Positions 1-5,691 of a DNA stretch of 7,851 nucleotides are shown here, in pieces (position 1 is the stretch's first letter; each line of letters begins with the position of its first letter). A program made the position numbers and the translations under genes. The notes below the pieces were generated by a model that did not search any database, was not told the origin of the DNA, and saw only the letters and a program-made list of their open reading frames with translations. The DNA lies in NCBI GenBank assembly GCA_013214715.1, contig JABSSB010000191.1, positions 1-7,851 on the forward strand, in the 5' to 3' direction. The stretch is from Paracoccaceae bacterium (GTDB taxonomy: Bacteria > Pseudomonadota > Alphaproteobacteria > Rhodobacterales > Rhodobacteraceae).

Positions 1-302
1 CCCTGCACATGACCGAGGCCATGTGTGGAGGGGGGGTCGATACCCTTCATCTCGCACAATAGACAATATAAATACACTGTTTGGGTGAGAGCGAGATGAG
101 CCGCGACCGACTATCGTTTTCGTGCAGAGCGTGACGAAGACAAACACCACCAATTGCTTCTGCGGCTCACGAAAGATGGGTTTGAAATGACGACGCGCCC
201 CAATCAGCCATTTGATGAGACAGCCAAATCCTTTTTCGAACGCGACTGGCCTGCATGGCTGACCGGCGGCATCTACGATCTGGCAGATGGGGGTGATGAG
301 CG
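1..302. other. Left-edge region without a confident gene
   Basis: Apart from the short frame described separately, I see no convincing gene here. A run of seven G (30-36) follows a purine stretch. One frame is open from position 3 to a TAG at 60-62 and could be the last 19 codons of a gene entering from the left, but this is too short to judge. An AT-rich patch at 63-73 contains TATAAA (67-72), a possible -10 element, without a good -35 partner at the right distance. No tRNA, terminator hairpin with a T tract, or direct-repeat array was seen. Confidence 0.4.
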
Positions 303-309
303 GTGGTGA
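187..309 (+). CDS. Short open frame upstream of the sugar kinase; possible tail of a small or frameshifted gene
   Basis: From ATG 187 this frame encodes 40 residues rich in aromatic and acidic residues (ending near DLADGGDERW). I do not recognise the family. The frame stays open upstream to a TGA at 97-99, and the translation of 100-186 also looks protein-like (charged, including RAERDEDKHH). It has no ATG or GTG there, only a TTG at 154. Its TGA stop (307-309) overlaps the GTG codons that start the kinase, as expected for translationally coupled genes; this is the main reason to take it seriously. An ATG at 96 lies in another frame and stops after 12 codons, so a one-base shift shortly after it would give a protein of about 71 residues. 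It could also be chance coding in a leader. Confidence 0.25.
   Translation: MTTRPNQPFDETAKSFFERDWPAWLTGGIYDLADGGDERW
289..297 (+). promoter_or_regulatory. Ribosome binding site of the sugar kinase
   Basis: GGGGGTGAT matches the extended anti-Shine-Dalgarno complement GGAGGTGAT with one mismatch. It ends 5 bases before GTG 303 and 8 before GTG 306, with the GGGGG core 9 and 12 bases away. This favours GTG 303, although GTG 306 would give a tidy GTGA overlap with the preceding stop. Confidence 0.5.
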
Positions 310-1235
310 ATGTCTCGTCCTCCCGCGTGGTCGCCATCGGTGAAGCGATGATCGAAATGGCTGTGACCCCGGATGGCAGCTATCGCCGCAGCTTTGCCGG
401 GGACACGTTCAACACGGCTTGGCACATGGCGCAGGTGCCCAATGCAGGTTTGCAGGTTGGTTTTCTGACCGCGGTTGGACTGGATGCTGTGTCCGATGCT
501 TTCGTCCAAGAACTTGGGGCGGATGGTATGAGCACCACATCCATCGCCCGTGTGCCAAATCGCAATATGGGGCTTTATATGATCGAGCTCGACGGGGTTG
601 AGCGCAGCTTTCAATATTGGCGCGAGAATTCTGCCGCGCGTTTGCTGGCCGAAGACGCTGCATGGTTGGAAGATGCCCTTGCCAGCGCGGGTCTCATCCA
701 TTTGTCCGGGATCACTCTCGCCATTCTGTCTCCAGACGCGCGAGAGAGACTGCTTGCGGCTTTGACACGGGCGCGGACCAATGGAGCGCGCGTGTCTTTT
801 GATCCGAATGTCCGCCCACGCCTTTGGGCTTCACAAGGTGAAGCCCGCTCGGCCATGCAGATGTTTTTGCAGGTCGCTGACATCGCGCTTCCCAGTTTTG
901 ACGATGAAGCCACCCTTTGGGGCGATCCGACCCCAGCAGACACCGTGCAGCGCCTTGCCGGTCTGGGCGTTACAGAGATCATCGTCAAAAACGGTTCAGG
1001 CGATGTTGAAGCTTGGGCTGACGACAAGGGGTTTTGTTTCCCAACCCCAGTCGTCAGCGACATTCGCGATACGACCGGAGCGGGTGACGCATTCAACGCA
1101 GGCTATCTGACAGCGCGAATGAAAGGGCGCAGTCAACGCAGCGCCATCGGCTTTGGTCAACGCATTTCGGCTTCGGTTCTGCGCCATTTCGGGGCGCGCA
1201 TGCCCAAATCGGATGTGCCCGCGCTGCCCGACTAA
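303..1235 (+). CDS. kdgK: PfkB-family sugar kinase, probably 2-keto-3-deoxygluconate kinase
   Basis: A cytoplasmic ribokinase/PfkB-fold kinase of 310 residues, the usual length for the family. KDG kinases phosphorylate 2-keto-3-deoxy-D-gluconate with ATP to KDPG, which feeds the Entner-Doudoroff aldolase. Visible signatures are the N-terminal strand VVAIGEAMIEM (9-19), the substrate-loop motif FAGDTFNTA (31-39), and RSFQYWRENSAAR (101-113), where the Tyr-Trp-Arg type motif is typical of KDG kinases. FDPNVRPRLW follows at 166-175, and the PfkB signature DTTGAGDAFNAG spans 256-267 with D262 as catalytic base. GTG 303 is chosen from the ribosome binding site; GTG 306 is the alternative. No KDPG aldolase lies in the window, so the sugar-acid pathway assignment rests on the protein alone. 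Another PfkB sugar or sugar-acid kinase is the main alternative. Confidence 0.85.
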   Translation: MVNVSSSRVVAIGEAMIEMAVTPDGSYRRSFAGDTFNTAWHMAQVPNAGLQVGFLTAVGLDAVSDAFVQELGADGMSTTSIARVPNRNMGLYMIELDGVERSFQYWRENSAARLLAEDAAWLEDALASAGLIHLSGITLAILSPDARERLLAALTRARTNGARVSFDPNVRPRLWASQGEARSAMQMFLQVADIALPSFDDEATLWGDPTPADTVQRLAGLGVTEIIVKNGSGDVEAWADDKGFCFPTPVVSDIRDTTGAGDAFNAGYLTARMKGRSQRSAIGFGQRISASVLRHFGARMPKSDVPALPD

Positions 1236-1255
1236 CTTTGTCTAATCGCTCTGGC

Positions 1256-1270
1256 GCGGCTCGGGGCCGC
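1256..1270 (+). other. GC-rich hairpin between the kinase and the DmdA-like gene
   Basis: GCGGC (1256-1260), loop TCGGG, GCCGC (1266-1270) forms a 5-bp stem with a 5-base loop. No T tract follows, so it is not a standard intrinsic terminator. It covers the only purine-rich stretch that could serve as ribosome binding site for an upstream ATG at 1276, which weakens that start and supports ATG 1318. Confidence 0.35.
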
Positions 1271-1317
1271 ACGATATGCCCGTTGCACGAGGTTCTATAG
1301 CCAGGTCAGAAGCCCCC

Positions 1318-2436
1318 ATGCCGCATCAGATCGCCATTGGCCCCAATCTGCGCAAATCCGCCTATTTCGAGGCGACGTTGCGCGCGGGGGGCAAAAGTTT
1401 TTCAGTCTATAACCACATGCTGATCCCGAGCCATTTTGGTGACCCAGAAGCCGAATATGACCGGCTTTTGAACGGCGTTGTGATGTGGGATGTGGCCGCG
1501 CAACGTCAGGTCGAACTGGCTGGTCCAGATACTGGCCGTCTGGCGCAATATCTGACGCCCCGTGACCTGAGCAAGGCGTGCATCGGCCAGGGCCGATATG
1601 TGCCGCTTTGTGATCATGACGGCTGGCTGATCAACGATCCGGTGCTTCTGAAGCTTTCAGAAGATCGCTATTGGCTCTCGGTCGCGGACAGCGACATTCA
1701 CCTTTGGGCCGCCGCCATCGGACGCGAACGGGGGTGGAATGTGCAGATCCGTGAACCGGATGCGTCTCCGCTGGCCATTCAGGGACCGCGTGCCGGAGAT
1801 GTGGCGGAAAGCCTTTTTGGGTCTTGGGTGCGGGATCTGACTTATTTCGGTTTCGCAGAAACCCGCCTTGACGACATTCCATTGGTGTTGGCGCGGTCTG
1901 GCTGGTCAAAACAAGGCGGGTATGAACTTTATCTGACCGACAGCAGCAAAGGAGATGCTCTTTGGGATCGCGTAGCCCAGGCTGGGGAGCCTTTTGGCAT
2001 TGGGCCCGGCGCCCCCAATGACAGTGAGCGCCTGGAAAGCGGGTTGATTTCATACGGGGCTGATATGCGGTGGCAAACCCACAAGGCGACCCCGTTTGAG
2101 ATGGGATTGGGCGCGATGGTCAATCTGGGGGCGGGGCATGATTTCGTCGGCCGCGCGGCGTTGCAACGCCTTGCCGATGCGCTGCCTGCACGCGTGCGGA
2201 TAGGGGTGTTTCTGGACGGTCAACCGCCGCTACCGGGTCACAGCGTGGACATGCTCAAAGACGGTGCAACGATTGGCCATGTCAGCGAATTTGCCTATTC
2301 GCCGCGCTTGCGCCGCATGATCGGCGTCGGTTTGGTTCAGGCCAGTTTGGCCCAGGACGGTCTGGCCGTTCATATCGCCTTAGGTCAAGACAAGGTCGGT
2401 GCACAATTGACACCGCTACCCTTCAGCATGCCCTGA
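1318..2436 (+). CDS. DmdA-like, GcvT-family tetrahydrofolate-dependent methyltransferase
   Basis: A 372-residue cytoplasmic protein of the glycine-cleavage T / aminomethyltransferase fold, close in length and motifs to dimethylsulfoniopropionate (DMSP) demethylase. Family proteins move a one-carbon group from an amine or sulfonium substrate to tetrahydrofolate. DmdA-type signatures in order are SVYNHMLIP (29-37), WDVAAQRQVELAGPD (57-71), TPRDLSK (80-86), LINDPVLLK (104-112), YWLSVADSD (118-126), PLAIQGP (151-157), ARSGWSKQGGYELYL (192-206), ERLESGLISYG (237-247) and PFEMGLG (259-265). In the third segment the paired Asp of true GcvT reads Asn-Asp, as I recall for DmdA. Many alphaproteobacteria carry a DmdA-like paralog with an IAIGPxLRKS N-terminus like this one, whose substrate is not established, so I do not give the symbol dmdA. 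ATG 1318 fits the family N-terminus; ATG 1276 in the same frame would add 14 unconserved-looking residues. It sits 82 bases after the kinase and could be cotranscribed with it. Confidence 0.85.
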   Translation: MPHQIAIGPNLRKSAYFEATLRAGGKSFSVYNHMLIPSHFGDPEAEYDRLLNGVVMWDVAAQRQVELAGPDTGRLAQYLTPRDLSKACIGQGRYVPLCDHDGWLINDPVLLKLSEDRYWLSVADSDIHLWAAAIGRERGWNVQIREPDASPLAIQGPRAGDVAESLFGSWVRDLTYFGFAETRLDDIPLVLARSGWSKQGGYELYLTDSSKGDALWDRVAQAGEPFGIGPGAPNDSERLESGLISYGADMRWQTHKATPFEMGLGAMVNLGAGHDFVGRAALQRLADALPARVRIGVFLDGQPPLPGHSVDMLKDGATIGHVSEFAYSPRLRRMIGVGLVQASLAQDGLAVHIALGQDKVGAQLTPLPFSMP

Positions 2437-2447
2437 GCCGTATCAGG
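2432..2447. terminator. Small hairpin spanning two convergent stop codons
   Basis: CCTGA (2432-2436), spacer GCCGTA, TCAGG (2443-2447) forms a 5-bp inverted repeat. The left arm contains the TGA of the DmdA-like gene and the right arm the TGA of the oppositely directed monooxygenase gene. It may act as a weak two-way transcript end, but it is short and lacks a T tract on either side. Confidence 0.25.
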
Positions 2448-3891
2448 TAAAGGTCAGAACGCCATCTTCAATCTTGCCATGGCGGATCGACATCATGTCG
2501 GCGATATAATTCTCATAGTTCTTCCACGGTCGCGTATCGGATGTCTGCGGCAGCTTGGTTTTCGCCCGCTGCAAATAGCCCGAGGTCAGACTGACCAAAG
2601 GCACATTGCCATCTGCGGGTCCGTCCAGCACGGGCATTACCACCTCGGCCCCTTTGTCTTGCGCGTAATTGACCATGCGGCAGACGAAATCGGCCGTCAG
2701 ATCCGCTTTCAGTGTCCATGATGCGTTTGAATAGCCAAAGATCACCGCAAAATTGGGCACGTTCGATAGCATCATGCCGCGATAGACCATGTGATCCGAC
2801 GGCGTTAGAGGCACATCATCCACCGAAGCCTCAATGCCGCCCAGAAACTGGATCTGCAGCCCGGTGGCGGGCACGATAATGTCCGCCTCGATCACCTCGC
2901 CGGATGTTGTTGCAACACCATTTTGCGTGAACCGCGCAATCTGGTCCGTCGCAATGCTGGCCTTGCCGCTTTTGATGGCCTCATAGAAATCGCTATCCGG
3001 GATCAGGCATAGGCGTTGGTCCCAGGGGTCGTAGGAGGGGTTGAAATGGGTGTCCACGTCAAAACCGTCGGGCAACTCCTGCATGGCCATTTTCCGCAGG
3101 AAAGCGCGCATCTTGTCGGGCTTTTTCTTGGCAGTGTTCCAGATGTAAATGCTCAGCAGAATGTTCTTGATCCGCGCCAGCTTCCACGCGGCTTTCCACG
3201 GCAGAAGACGGTTGACCCATTTGGCAAACCCGTCTTCGCCCGGGCGTGATAGAATGTAGGTCGGAGAGCGTTGCAGCATCGTCACATGCGCTGCCGTTTT
3301 GGCCATGCTGGGCACGATCGTCACCGCTGTCGCCCCTGACCCGATGACCAGAACCTTTTTCCCGGCATAGTCAAGATCGTCCGGCCAGTGCTGCGGATGC
3401 GCGATCTGCCCAGTATACTCCTCATATCCCTCCCATTCGGGCAGGTAGCCTTGCTCGTAATTGTAATAGCCCGTGCAGGACGAGACGAATTTGGCCTCGA
3501 CCTCATATGGCTCACCGCCTGCCGGTTCGACGGTCGCGTGCCAGCGCCGGGTCTGGGACGACCAGTTCAGTCGCGTGATGCGGTTTTGCAATCGGATCTG
3601 ATCCCGCAAGCCGTAGTCATCAATCGTGTCGTTCAGATAGGCCAGAATATCCTGGCCGGGTGCGATATCCTTGGCCGATTTCCACGGCCGGAACTTGTAG
3701 CCGAAGGTGAACATGTCACTATCAGAGCGGATGCCGGGATATCGGAACAAATCCCATGTGCCGCCGATCCTTTCGCGTGCTTCGACAAGGATAAAGCTTT
3801 TATCCTTGCACGTCTGGGTCATGTGGCAGGCCTGTCCGATGCCGCTCAGACCTGCACCGATGATCAGAAGATCGGTTTTTTCTACTCTCAT
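2443..3891 (-). CDS. EthA-like Baeyer-Villiger / flavin-containing monooxygenase
   Basis: A cytosolic FAD- and NADPH-dependent monooxygenase of 482 residues; M. tuberculosis EthA, recalled at about 489, is very similar along its whole length. Enzymes of this type insert oxygen into ketones to give esters, and some oxidise sulfur or thioamides. Visible elements are the FAD Rossmann motif GAGLSG (12-17) and GGTWDLFRYPGIRSDSD (43-59), where D57 aligns with the conserved active-site Asp of type I enzymes. The Baeyer-Villiger fingerprint Y-x-G-xxx-H-xxx-W-P lies at 159-170, with Tyr in place of the usual Phe, and the NADPH Rossmann motif GSGATA at 184-189. Also present are MLQRSPTYILSRP (205-217), PWDQRLCLIPDSD (289-301) and the ATGL element (342-345). 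The start is preceded by AGGA on the minus strand at good spacing. It is divergent from the hydrolase gene, its likely partner in ester formation and cleavage. The family call is firm; the substrate is unknown. Confidence 0.92.
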   Translation of the reverse strand: MRVEKTDLLIIGAGLSGIGQACHMTQTCKDKSFILVEARERIGGTWDLFRYPGIRSDSDMFTFGYKFRPWKSAKDIAPGQDILAYLNDTIDDYGLRDQIRLQNRITRLNWSSQTRRWHATVEPAGGEPYEVEAKFVSSCTGYYNYEQGYLPEWEGYEEYTGQIAHPQHWPDDLDYAGKKVLVIGSGATAVTIVPSMAKTAAHVTMLQRSPTYILSRPGEDGFAKWVNRLLPWKAAWKLARIKNILLSIYIWNTAKKKPDKMRAFLRKMAMQELPDGFDVDTHFNPSYDPWDQRLCLIPDSDFYEAIKSGKASIATDQIARFTQNGVATTSGEVIEADIIVPATGLQIQFLGGIEASVDDVPLTPSDHMVYRGMMLSNVPNFAVIFGYSNASWTLKADLTADFVCRMVNYAQDKGAEVVMPVLDGPADGNVPLVSLTSGYLQRAKTKLPQTSDTRPWKNYENYIADMMSIRHGKIEDGVLTFT

Positions 3892-3989
3892 ATCGTCCTG
3901 CGCCCCGCTTTAACCTTCCGTTACGCAACACTTGAAATTACCCTGGGCCAAGGCAAGTATTCCGCGACGTTGCGGAGGAGAAGAACGCT
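3892..3989. promoter_or_regulatory. Divergent promoter region of the monooxygenase and hydrolase genes
   Basis: These 98 bases must hold promoters in both directions unless transcription enters from elsewhere. On the plus strand TTGAAA (3932-3937) and AAGTAT (3955-3960) are 17 bases apart and form a weak but plausible promoter. Inverted arms occur at CGCAAC (3924-3929) / GTTGCG (3969-3974) and ACTTG (3930-3934) / CAAGT (3954-3958), bracketing this candidate promoter. They could be regulator half-sites, but the spacing is uneven and chance is possible. Confidence 0.4.
3974..3980 (+). promoter_or_regulatory. Strong ribosome binding site of the alpha/beta hydrolase
   Basis: GGAGGAG lies 9 bases before ATG 3990, a near-perfect Shine-Dalgarno site that fixes the start. 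Confidence 0.75.
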
Positions 3990-4934
3990 ATGTCTGTCCT
4001 TGGAAGCATATTGCTGCTGGTTGTGGCCTTGGCGTTGGGTGTGACAGTGATCACCCAGCTTGTCGGCAGTTCTGCCGCTGCGGCAAGCCCACGACGGGGT
4101 AAGATGACCACATTGTCAGGAGGCAAGATCCATTGGTTCGACGATGGCGCAGGGCTGCCCATCGTGATGATCCACGGACTTGGCGGCAATCTGAACAATT
4201 TCACCTACGCGCTGACCAAAGAGCTTTCGGGGGAGTTCCGCACCATCGCGATTGACCGGCCCGGCTGCGGATGGTCCGAACGCGACGGGCCCGCCCAAGC
4301 CAGCTTGCCAGAGCAGGCGCGTATGATTGCTGAGTTCATCAAGGCTGAAGGGTTGGGGCAGCCACTTGTTGTCGGGCATTCGCTCGGTGGGGCAATTGCC
4401 GAGGTGCTGGCCCTGAACCATCCCGATCAGGTCGGGGCGCTGGCTCTGTTGTGCCCGGCCACAAACAGGGTTGAGGTCTTGCCAAAGGCGTTCAAGGGGA
4501 TCGACATTCCAAAGCCGGCTTTGATTCCGGTCATCGGGCATTCCTTGGCCGGAGCGATGTCTGTTTTGACCGAAAAGCAGGTCTTTGCCGAAGTGTTCAA
4601 ACCCGAACCCATCGCGCCGGAGTTTCTTGAGCGTGGCGGCGGCATGCTTGGCCGTCGCCCCGCCAGCTTTATCGCGGCAGCGCAGGATCTTGCGTATAGC
4701 CGGGCCAGCGTGGACGATATTCTGGGACGCGAAGCTGAATTGACGCTGCCAATTGGCGTTCTTTATGGCGCGGTGGATAATATCCTTGATCCAGACCATC
4801 ACGGTAAAAGCTTCGCGGACAAGACCGGGGCGACCTATGAAGAACTACCCGATCGCGGGCACATGATCCCGTTGACCGCGCCTAAAGACTGCGCCGATTT
4901 CATTCGCAAGATTGCGGCTAGGCTGTCCGGCTGA
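3990..4934 (+). CDS. Membrane-anchored alpha/beta hydrolase (probable esterase)
   Basis: A 314-residue alpha/beta hydrolase-fold protein. Residues 4-26 are strongly hydrophobic and uncharged and are followed by AAAASPRRGK, so the N-terminus is most likely a single membrane anchor or an uncleaved signal. The oxyanion-hole motif HGLGG is at 62-66, the strand and turn IAIDRPGCGWS at 87-96, the nucleophile elbow GHSLGG at 129-134 with S131, the acid most likely D263 in LYGAVD, and the base H291 in DRGHMIPL. The triad is complete, so the enzyme should be active on an ester, lactone or similar bond. It is divergent from a Baeyer-Villiger type monooxygenase, whose ester or lactone products it could hydrolyse. 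Its 3' end overlaps the TetR gene by 17 bases. The family also includes dehalogenases, peroxidases and C-C hydrolases, so the exact reaction is open. Confidence 0.88.
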   Translation: MSVLGSILLLVVALALGVTVITQLVGSSAAAASPRRGKMTTLSGGKIHWFDDGAGLPIVMIHGLGGNLNNFTYALTKELSGEFRTIAIDRPGCGWSERDGPAQASLPEQARMIAEFIKAEGLGQPLVVGHSLGGAIAEVLALNHPDQVGALALLCPATNRVEVLPKAFKGIDIPKPALIPVIGHSLAGAMSVLTEKQVFAEVFKPEPIAPEFLERGGGMLGRRPASFIAAAQDLAYSRASVDDILGREAELTLPIGVLYGAVDNILDPDHHGKSFADKTGATYEELPDRGHMIPLTAPKDCADFIRKIAARLSG

Positions 4935-5559
4935 CCCGGTATGCTTTCGTTGCGATGAGATCGGAAATAGGCCGCATTTGCCTCGATACGTCGTTGCGGA
5001 GCTGACCCAACATGGCGTCATCGTTTTTTACAAACTCAATGAACATCTGGTTGAGATTGTTGAACACAACCTGTCCCAAAGCCACGGGATCGATCTCGCC
5101 CCGAACGTCCCCGCGATCTTGCAACGAAAGGATCATATCGGTGACCTGTGCTGCGAGCCTTTGGTCCAGCTCGCTATAGCGCCGCCCGTTTGGCGTGGAT
5201 GAGGCTTCGATCGACAACGCCATCGCGCTGCGCCACATTTCTTTCGACAGATAGTTCAACGAATGGTCGAAATAGCTGAAGATCAGCGCGCAAAGCGCGT
5301 CATGCACATCAGCCGGAGGCGCCGCGACGAGCCCTTTCCCCGAGGCCAAAACCTCTTCGACCTCCATAGCAACGGTCGCGATCAGGATGTCGCCCTTGCT
5401 TCGGTAGTAATTATAGACCGTACCGACCGACACCTCTGCAGCCTCGGCCAGATCCTCGATTCGCACGGAATGATAGCCACGCGCCCCGAATTGGCTCACA
5501 GCTGCCTGCAAAATACGCTTTTCACGGTCTGCTTTTTGTTTTGCGCGCAGTCCAGCCAT
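4918..5559 (-). CDS. TetR-family transcriptional regulator
   Basis: A 213-residue protein with the normal TetR layout. The N-terminal DNA-binding domain spans about 13-59, with the helix-turn-helix in IEDLAEAAEVSVGTVYNYYRS (34-54) followed by KGDIL. A helical ligand-binding and dimerisation domain covers roughly 80-205. Members usually repress nearby genes until a small hydrophobic or substrate-like ligand binds. The gene is divergent from the ABC importer operon across 132 bases and convergent with the hydrolase gene, overlapping it by 17 bases. It may therefore control the importer, the monooxygenase/hydrolase pair, or both, and probably itself. A GGGGGA Shine-Dalgarno sits very close to the ATG on the minus strand. 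The C-terminal domain is not one I can assign to a subfamily. Confidence 0.92.
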   Translation of the reverse strand: MAGLRAKQKADREKRILQAAVSQFGARGYHSVRIEDLAEAAEVSVGTVYNYYRSKGDILIATVAMEVEEVLASGKGLVAAPPADVHDALCALIFSYFDHSLNYLSKEMWRSAMALSIEASSTPNGRRYSELDQRLAAQVTDMILSLQDRGDVRGEIDPVALGQVVFNNLNQMFIEFVKNDDAMLGQLRNDVSRQMRPISDLIATKAYRVSRTA

Positions 5560-5691
5560 GATCCCCCGGCAAAAAATTTAAATCGGTGTCAAAAATATAG
5601 TTGATTACAAAAGTGAAGAAGTTCAACTTTTTTCGTAGCGAGTGATGCGCGCGGAGGGGGTGTGCGTCAAAATCCAAGGGGGAGAATCCAC
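5560..5691. promoter_or_regulatory. AT-rich divergent control region between the TetR gene and the importer operon
   Basis: The stretch 5571-5635 is markedly richer in A and T than the coding DNA around it, as expected for promoters. It contains an inverted repeat AAAAGT (5609-5614) / ACTTTT (5626-5631) with an 11-base spacer, and a second pair AGTTGA (5599-5604) / TCAACT (5623-5628) with an 18-base spacer. Either could be a TetR-type operator. A minus-strand TATATT (complement of 5594-5599) is a possible -10 for the regulator gene. I could not place a convincing -35/-10 pair for the importer operon. Confidence 0.45.
5676..5684 (+). promoter_or_regulatory. Ribosome binding site of the substrate-binding protein gene
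   Basis: AAGGGGGAG lies 7 bases before ATG 5692. It supports this ATG over an in-frame GTG at 5662, which would put ten extra residues, including two Arg, before the signal peptide. Confidence 0.7.

Noticed and set aside
27..36. Purine run with seven G as a ribosome binding site
   Set aside because: No start codon with a lasting open frame follows at a suitable distance.
273..701. Minus-strand open frame of 142 codons over the sugar kinase start
   Set aside because: It is antisense to a well-supported PfkB kinase, its translation lacks any recognisable domain, and it follows from the codon bias of the real gene.
1276..1317. Upstream ATG 1276 as the start of the DmdA-like gene
   Set aside because: The extra 14 residues do not look like the family N-terminus, and the possible ribosome binding site for it is buried in a GC-rich hairpin at 1256-1270.
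3388..4044. Plus-strand open frame of 218 codons antisense to the monooxygenase and running into the hydrolase gene
   Set aside because: It covers the FAD-binding half of a clear EthA-like gene and has no motif of its own.
4116..4802. Minus-strand open frame of 228 codons inside the hydrolase gene
   Set aside because: The opposite strand carries a complete catalytic triad in a canonical fold; the antisense translation has no domain-like pattern.
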